DNA of 64,000 nt, from assembly GCF_026210795.1 (NCBI RefSeq), contig NC_089447.1, positions 3,350,501 to 3,414,500 on the forward strand, read 5' to 3'. Source of the stretch: Rhizophagus irregularis (Eukaryota > Glomeromycota > Glomeromycetes > Glomerales > Glomeraceae). Made by a program: the position numbers and the translations under genes. This document shows, piece by piece, positions 58,261 to 64,000 of the stretch. How positions within the stretch are numbered: position 1 is the stretch's first letter; each line of letters opens with the position of its first letter. The notes under the pieces are model-generated. The model had not been told where the DNA came from, ran no database searches, and worked only from the letters and a program-made list of their open reading frames with translations.

Positions 58261-59110
58261 TAATATTCTTTAATAATATAATGGGTCTGAAGCATTTACA
58301 GCCCTTTGCTTTGCTCTGAACAATCAATCTTTTGCATTCTTCTTCAACAACTTTAAATAAATTAACTAGAATATGCATTTTGCAAGGAACTTTGTCCCCA
58401 TTATTTAATTTTCTGTATTGAAAGTTGAAATCAAATCTATGAGTTGCATTTTACTGGCATTTGTAAAATATTCTAACAGAAAACCAACCTTCTGGCAATT
58501 TAATTTTTCTGCTTGATTTTTTTTGATAGCAATTTTATGAATTGTCTATTGACAAAAATTTCGTAAAATCACTTTTCTTGAATATCCATTACATCATTGT
58601 TAGTACAACTATAAATGAGAAGATATTAACTATAATATTATAGGATACATCTTTAAAGTAGTTCAAATACTCACAAAAATATATTATTCTTTTCTGATTC
58701 CTTATATTTCATAAGAAGTAGAATAAATTTGCCAAGATACCATTCAATGAAAATGATTGAGTATTACGATATGCAAAAAAATTAGTTAAAATAATTCATC
58801 AAATACTTTAGATTCATCTAGACCTGCTAAGTTTTTAGCAGATCATTATTAGAATATTTCATTGATTGATAATTCTTGGCTGTATGTATTTCTAGAAATT
58901 TGATGAGGAGTGTGGTCTATTGTACCCAAAACTATTAACTTTGTCTATACTGCTAGTCATCATTTCTGTAGCTCCTCTGCTAGACCCTACACTTTCTGAA
59001 CTTGATAATGATGGTCTGGTTATGTTGTTACTTTGTTACTTCTCCTAATGTCCCTCCATGTACCACTCCTGCTAATGATGATGATATATCCTTTGTGGTT
59101 TTGGCCTATT
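58248..59110 (-). pseudogene. Minus-strand coding relic, possibly transposon-derived
   Basis: A 67-codon frame (58450-58248) reads ATHRFDFNFQYRKLNNGDKV, then PCKMHILVNLFKVVEEECKR and LIVQSKAKGCKCFRPIILL. Further upstream on the same strand, near 59030-58890, is ITRPSLSSSESVGSSRGATE, then MTSSIDKVNSFGYN, the kind of serine-rich region found before the zinc finger or core of many transposases. No domain is firmly recognised and the pieces need not belong together. Confidence 0.3.
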
Positions 59111-59557
59111 TATGCAAAAAATAATAGAAAATTTTGAGAAGAATTTACGGTAACAAATCCTTATCATCATAGGGATTCATTTATGCTGACTTACTTAGCT
59201 GAAGCAACTGGCTTTTTATTCAGTAGAAAAATCATTGTACTGTTGTCGATACATAAAAAATTTAGTAAAGACCAGTTGTGGTCTAAAGTAAAGTAATTGT
59301 CCACTTGAATTCCTGGCGGAAATAAAAGGTTTTATATTTATAGAGCTAAAAGAAGGAAGGCAGAACTAAAAAACTTACCTTCCATTTTTTTGAAATTTTT
59401 TATTTTCATACGATTTTTTACCGAGATTAATCAGTTAAAAATAAGTACGCGCCGTGCGCCATAAATTAAAAAATTTTCGTCATCACATGACATATGACAT
59501 GTGATACTGTGAAATGTAGGTGATCATTTTTACGATAATTTCATATACATATCTAAT

Positions 59558-61427
59558 TATTGAAAAACTCTTTCTTAAAAAATTTTTTTTCAAAAAATAC
59601 TAAGAAAAAATTTACATATAAGAAATGGGTAAAATTAATAAAAAGAAATCTTCACAACAGTCTATACCCGTACAAGAGTTCGTAGACGCCTTCACCAACT
59701 CGTTTGCTTCTATATTAGGGGATATAATATTTGATTACATACAGTGTGGTGATGTAGAGTCTTTATTTTATACGACTGCAACTGCTAAACTCGTTCTAAA
59801 AGACGACATAGTTACAGAGCGGTCTATACTGGATAATATTAGAATTACTAAACTGTTTATGAGAACATTAAACCAAGTAATAATCTCAGGAGCTCGCTGC
59901 AAAGCTCGTCAACAGTTGGATAGTTTAAACTCACGTTACCAAAATGCTCTTCCTTTGCTCATTCAAAACGCTGCTGAGGCACAGTTAAAAAAAAAGGAGA
60001 AGAAGGTCAGCAAACAAAAAGTGCCTGTATCGGATGATACAGATGCCAATCTTGTGATCGATGAATTCATGAACATAGATGACAATGTAGATCCAGATAT
60101 AACCATGTCCCAACCAAATCAGGAAGGTTTATCCAAGGTTGATCAACAATCTACATCTATATCAAAGCCAATTGGTTCTCAGATTCCGAAAAATGTAACA
60201 CCTTCAGAATCACAAATTACGAAAGACAAGATCACTAAGATGACTATTAATAATAACGTAATACATGCTATACAAAAAGGTCAAGTGCGTACAATAATAG
60301 TTTACGACATACCTGCGGTCTGGTCACATGATGCAATCTTGGAACATCTAAAGTCATGGGGCCAAGTATTGGAAATATCCTTTAAGACACAATACAAGTA
60401 TCAGTCTGTTTGGACTAAAATGATACTCAAACCAACCATAGATACGGACTTCGTTATGAGAACGTGGCAATAAAAATTGGGTAAAGGTCTTGTCTGCTGG
60501 TATCCTGGACATTGGAAATTAAGAGAACGTAAGGCTTGAGAACGTTTTTAAGTAAAATTTTCTCTTTTGGAAGACTGGAAAACTACTCTGTTAGCATTCA
60601 GTTACCACAGTGATCAATCCTTCGAATATGTATTGAGTTATGAATTGAAGGGTCACGCTTTTATTCATTTAAAGGTGCATGGGAAACATCAGTTGATCGC
60701 TTACTTTGAAACGCATGAACATCTACTTAGATGTATGGAATTTAAGCATCATTGGAAGCTGACCATTTCAACTCCTCCCACGAAAAAAATTCCTCAAAAG
60801 TCCAAAAAGGACAAAAAGTCTTACTCACAGCAAAGTAAAGGGAAGAATTTGGGCAAATCGCTCAGTCCTTCAACTCATTTACGCAACAAATCCAATACTC
60901 AACAAAAGACTGATAACACGCATTCTTTACTCATAAAACTCCTGAACCTTTTGGTATGAAATTGTGAGTAACTGAATCCTAAATAGCATAGAATAAGTGG
61001 CTTTAACTGTATTGCAGTCATAACATTTTTTTTTAGGCAAAATTAGTGGCGCTTATTTCTTTTGTAGGACCCAAGACAGAAGTTAATTTGGTGTTTAAGG
61101 TGATTTTGGTGGATCGGTAGGATGGTGTTTTTTTTTTCTTTTCTTTCTATTTTCTTTTTTCTCGGTGTCTTTGGTTTTTTTTTAGCTTCCGCTTTTTTTC
61201 CATCCCCCTTTTTATTGGTCATATTCCTGGTCCCAGTGTGTTTTTTTTATTCATTTTATTTTTAAATATGGGCTGTAGCATAGTTTTCCAGTCTTTATTA
61301 GTGCCCAAACTTAAATAGGTCCCGTAGGGGATGCAAAATGTTAATGATTCATTTTTAGTTTTATTTTATAATTCTACTATATGTAATCTAACATTCACTA
61401 TTTTCGATCGTAAAATAAAATAAATAA
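59558..61427 (+). mobile_element. Non-autonomous LINE-like retroelement with 15-bp target duplication
   Basis: ATATACATATCTAAT occurs at 59543-59557 and at 61428-61442, directly flanking the element. The 3' end is an A-rich tail (AAAATAAAATAAATAAAT) and the target duplication abuts it, the signature of target-primed reverse transcription. Inside are a short leader, one broken ORF1-like frame (59625-60959) and about 470 bases of 3' region. No reverse transcriptase or endonuclease is present. Either the element is an internal-deletion derivative or ORF2 was never part of it; in either case it needed enzymes in trans. The exact duplication indicates a young insertion. Confidence 0.75.
59625..60959 (+). 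pseudogene. ORF1-like protein of the retroelement, three in-frame stops
   Basis: A single reading frame of 445 codons runs from the ATG at 59625 to TAA at 60957, interrupted by stops at 60471-60473 (TAA), in KA*ERF (TGA) and in RF*VKF (TAA). The N-terminus is basic (MGKINKKKSSQQS), followed by a helical domain (VQEFVDAFTNSFASILGDII). Residues near 222-270 read RTIIVYDIPAVWSHDAILEH, then KSWGQVLEISFKTQYKYQS, a likely RRM-like fold. A similar fold may continue after the stops (HAFIHLKVHGKHQLIAYFET). The C-terminus is lysine-rich (KKIPQKSKKDKKSYSQQSKG), fitting nucleic-acid binding. The family assignment to a LINE ORF1 is by context. Confidence 0.65.
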
Positions 61428-61442
61428 ATATACATATCTAAT

Positions 61443-62539
61443 CAGAAAACGGCAGAGGTAGCAAATGAAATGTATGATGCTAAAGAGGGAGGATCCTAGG
61501 CCATTTAATGCGAGACCCAGTATCAAGTTATTTCTTTGCTCTCAGAATAATTTCTACAGATAATTTATTACTAACTACAAGATTCTCACCCCATAATCTT
61601 TCTCTACATTAGAATTCCGAAATAAATTACACTATTTATATCTACAGAATTTTCGTCTACACAGACTATGTAATAGATTATTTCCCACAAGAGAATTTCC
61701 CTGAGATGAAATGATTTTGAATCTATTGGGATTAACCGTGGAATATTGTTAATCGGCTGAAATTACAGTCATGTGATTTTTCTCCGTATTTCACTGCGCC
61801 GATGAAGCACGTGCTAGCGATTACGATTTCTCGGCATATGTTAATCTTTCTAACACGAATTACTTTATTTCGAGGAGATTATAACCAATTTTATAGTGAA
61901 TGATTCTGCATCGCATTCTTTCAAAAAACTTATTGTATTCTTTTCGAAGAACTTGCGATCGAAATATTTATGACCCAATTTTCCGAGATGGTGTTATGTT
62001 GATGAAGGAACTATCGATTATCGAAAGTAGACGTGGCAAATTATAAACAAGAGAGAATAAATTTTCGTATAAAGACGTAGGAGTATATATACTTCATTTT
62101 GAATCCACACGTGTCTAGTTTCTACAAATTGATGGATCGATTTTATGCACTAATCACGATCGCATGATTTGGGCATTAATAGGGGGGAAGATGTACTATA
62201 CAATAAAATCATTTTTCAAATATAAATCACGCAGCAAATTTTTGTTTAACCAAAAACACAATAAACAAAAATTATCATAATTTTTTGTACGTATTACAGT
62301 ACTATTACAAGTGTTTGTTAATTTTTTTCTATCATTAATTGACAAAAACATATTTTTTTTTTTACCATTGTTTTTCATTTTTTAGGATTCAGGATGAATC
62401 GGGGATAATTTGGTATGTTGATTATATTTTGTTATAACGATTGGACAATATAACAATATAGCAGGTTATCGTTTATTTTTACGTTTATTAATTTATTAAT
62501 TTATAATACAAAAATATATATTTTTATAGATAATCAGAA
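61443..62539. other. Spacer without recognised genes
   Basis: Composition is less extreme around 61440-62160, with several G/C-containing words (AGCACGTGCTAGC near 61806 is a near palindrome), yet no open frame or splice-consistent exon was found. 62190-62370 holds only an AT-rich minus-strand frame of 60 codons that looks accidental. Confidence 0.4.
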
Positions 62540-62633
62540 ATGGGAGTTCCAAAAACAAATAATTTAGAAATACTTTTCGTCATTTTAATATCAAACTATA
62601 TATTCTTAATTTGTTCAGTTCAAGAATTACAGG
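62540..62633 (+). CDS. Possible first exon encoding a signal peptide
   Basis: The ATG at 62540 opens MGVPKTNNLEILFVILISNY, then IFLICSVQELQ, ending at a GTAAATG donor near 62634. The peptide has a basic residue, a hydrophobic core of about 17 residues and a small-residue region before SVQ-E, as in secreted proteins. The first AG downstream (ATTATAG near 62715) would give only DMQ and a stop, so either the product is a 34-residue peptide or the true second exon lies further on. No family is recognised. Confidence 0.35.
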
Positions 62634-62715
62634 GTAAATGAATAATACCGTTTTTACATTTATTGAATCAAGATTAAATCAAATGTTCGCTTATAAAATA
62701 ATTTTATCATTATAG

Positions 62716-64000
62716 ATATGCAATAATGAATTATTAGTCGTCGAATTGGAATGCTTTTAATAATAATACGCATTTTAATAATACGTAATATGCATACATT
62801 AAAGATTAGCGTTGTACGTAAATATGCAATACATCATGGCATGTACTGTGATAAAATTCTTTTCAAGTTCCGTTGCTGCTCCCTCGCACCTATTCGCAAG
62901 ACACAACCTTTCTTCCGATAATGGCTTTGCTGGCGTTATGAAATATACAAACAACTTTCCCACATTATCCTTTTCACTTCGATATCTTCCATTTGACTTT
63001 AACACGTTTTCTATTTTTCTTCGACAGTTAACGAAGTGACGACGGCGGAGAGAACGACCGGAAGAACAAAAGGAGGCAGGATTTCATTTTCACTTTTATT
63101 TTGTGTTTTTTAATAATATTTTTTTTTTTCGTAGAGAAGATTCTCTTAACTTAAAAATAGTGCGTAATCGAACCCATTTATAAAATAAAAATCCGCTGAG
63201 GCTTAGACTATCAAAGTAAAGCAAATAATTTCTAAATGACATGTTTTATTTATTTTCAAAATTTCTTGGTGTCTGCTAAGCAAAATCATATCACCTAAAC
63301 CTTTCATCTAAATGTCAGGTTTATCTCAAAGTTGCTTGGTATCATTTGCTGCAGCATCTAAGTTTTTACCACCTCGTATAAGCGTATAAGCGAGTTTTGA
63401 ATGATCGGGCATTGCTACATTATTAGATTATAATATAATATATTAATAATATTTTCAATTACTTTTTTGATATTAATTAGTTAACAAAATAAATAATTTT
63501 TTTTATCATTGAGTTTCGAAAGTTGAAAGGGTGAATCGGGATAATTTTCAGACTCAAAGCGAATGGTATAATACCTGAGGTAAAAAGCAAGTATTCTCTC
63601 ATGATGTATATGTTCAAATGTCTATGTATAAAATTTACTACAAATTACACTTCTATTAAATTATATTTTGGAAATTTCGGTAATTGGAATTTTCCGCCAA
63701 TATACAGTACATATTTAACAGGTAAAAATAGGATCTATTGATTAATTTAAATCTTAAAAAGAAAAAGTAGTATTTTGATTTATTTTTAAATTTTGTTAAT
63801 GGTGCAAGACAATGACAATTATTGATTTTCTAAATATGGATTTAAAGAAAAGAAATTAAAAAATGTAAAAAATAAATGAATTCATTAAAAGAAACGTGAC
63901 CTCCGATGCTTTATTGATCGTATTTTTTTCATAAAAATAAAAAAGAATTTCTTTTTTCGCAACATTTACATCATCAACTTTAATAAGACGTCAAGAATGA
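62716..64000. other. Terminal spacer with doubtful ORFs
   Basis: Overlapping frames at 62799-63005 (minus, 68 codons) and 62812-63039 (plus, 75 codons) lie in the least AT-rich DNA of this end. The minus frame (KPLSEERLCLANRCEGAATE) looks slightly more protein-like, but neither has supporting splice sites or a known motif. A G/C-rich patch GACGACGGCGGAGAGAACG at 63040-63058 follows. From 63090 to the end I see only AT-rich DNA. Confidence 0.35.

Overview
The window looks like nuclear DNA of an arbuscular mycorrhizal fungus (Glomeromycotina, Rhizophagus-like). It is strongly AT-rich. Genes are sparse and carry short introns with GTAAGT donors and T-rich acceptors. The gene families seen (F-box proteins, a Crinkler-type effector with a kinase tail, a SAM-domain protein family) and the dense, decayed transposons all fit such a genome. 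I see no operons, CRISPR, rRNA or tRNA genes. The assignment rests on family recognition, not a database search.

Layout. 1-8 kb and 22.8-27.4 kb hold two inverted copies (about 4.8 and 4.5 kb) of a composite repeat. Each copy carries a decayed Tc1/mariner-like transposase whose N-terminal piece is flipped relative to its body, a decayed SAM-domain gene, and two short ORFs of unknown function. Between the arms lie a decayed transposase on the minus strand (9.2-11.2 kb), an apparently intact seven-exon gene built from duplicated exons (12.2-13.4 kb), an intact F-box protein gene (14.0-15.5 kb), fragments of an unassigned multi-exon gene (18.2-20.5 kb) and a minus-strand coding relic (20.6-21.3 kb). 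A 1.0-1.1 kb repeat (A) occurs at 21.4 and 30.0 kb and carries the 3' end of an unknown gene. Downstream of the right arm are a frameshifted ORF and a frameshifted Crinkler gene (28.2-29.8 kb).

31-46 kb is mostly AT-rich spacer with minisatellites and a marked cluster of GGCTT/AAGCC pentamers. It contains a tail-to-tail pair of two-exon F-box genes (38.2-38.9 kb plus, 40.9-41.7 kb minus) that encode proteins of identical length.

46.8-61.4 kb is a transposon landing zone. It holds a hAT element with an exact 8-bp target duplication and a near-intact transposase (46,854-50,072), a tandem array of exon-like 30-bp units (50.6-50.9 kb), a family of palindromic modules (51.5-58.2 kb), a MULE-type MITE with an exact 9-bp duplication (53,431-53,738), a hAT-type MITE (54,428-54,923), a 385-bp hairpin (57.1-57.5 kb) and a non-autonomous LINE-like insertion with an exact 15-bp duplication (59,558-61,427). 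The last 2.5 kb holds only a possible signal-peptide exon and doubtful ORFs.

The host genes that look functional are the repeat-exon gene, the three F-box genes and perhaps the 18-20 kb gene. Most other coding material is transposon-derived or decaying.
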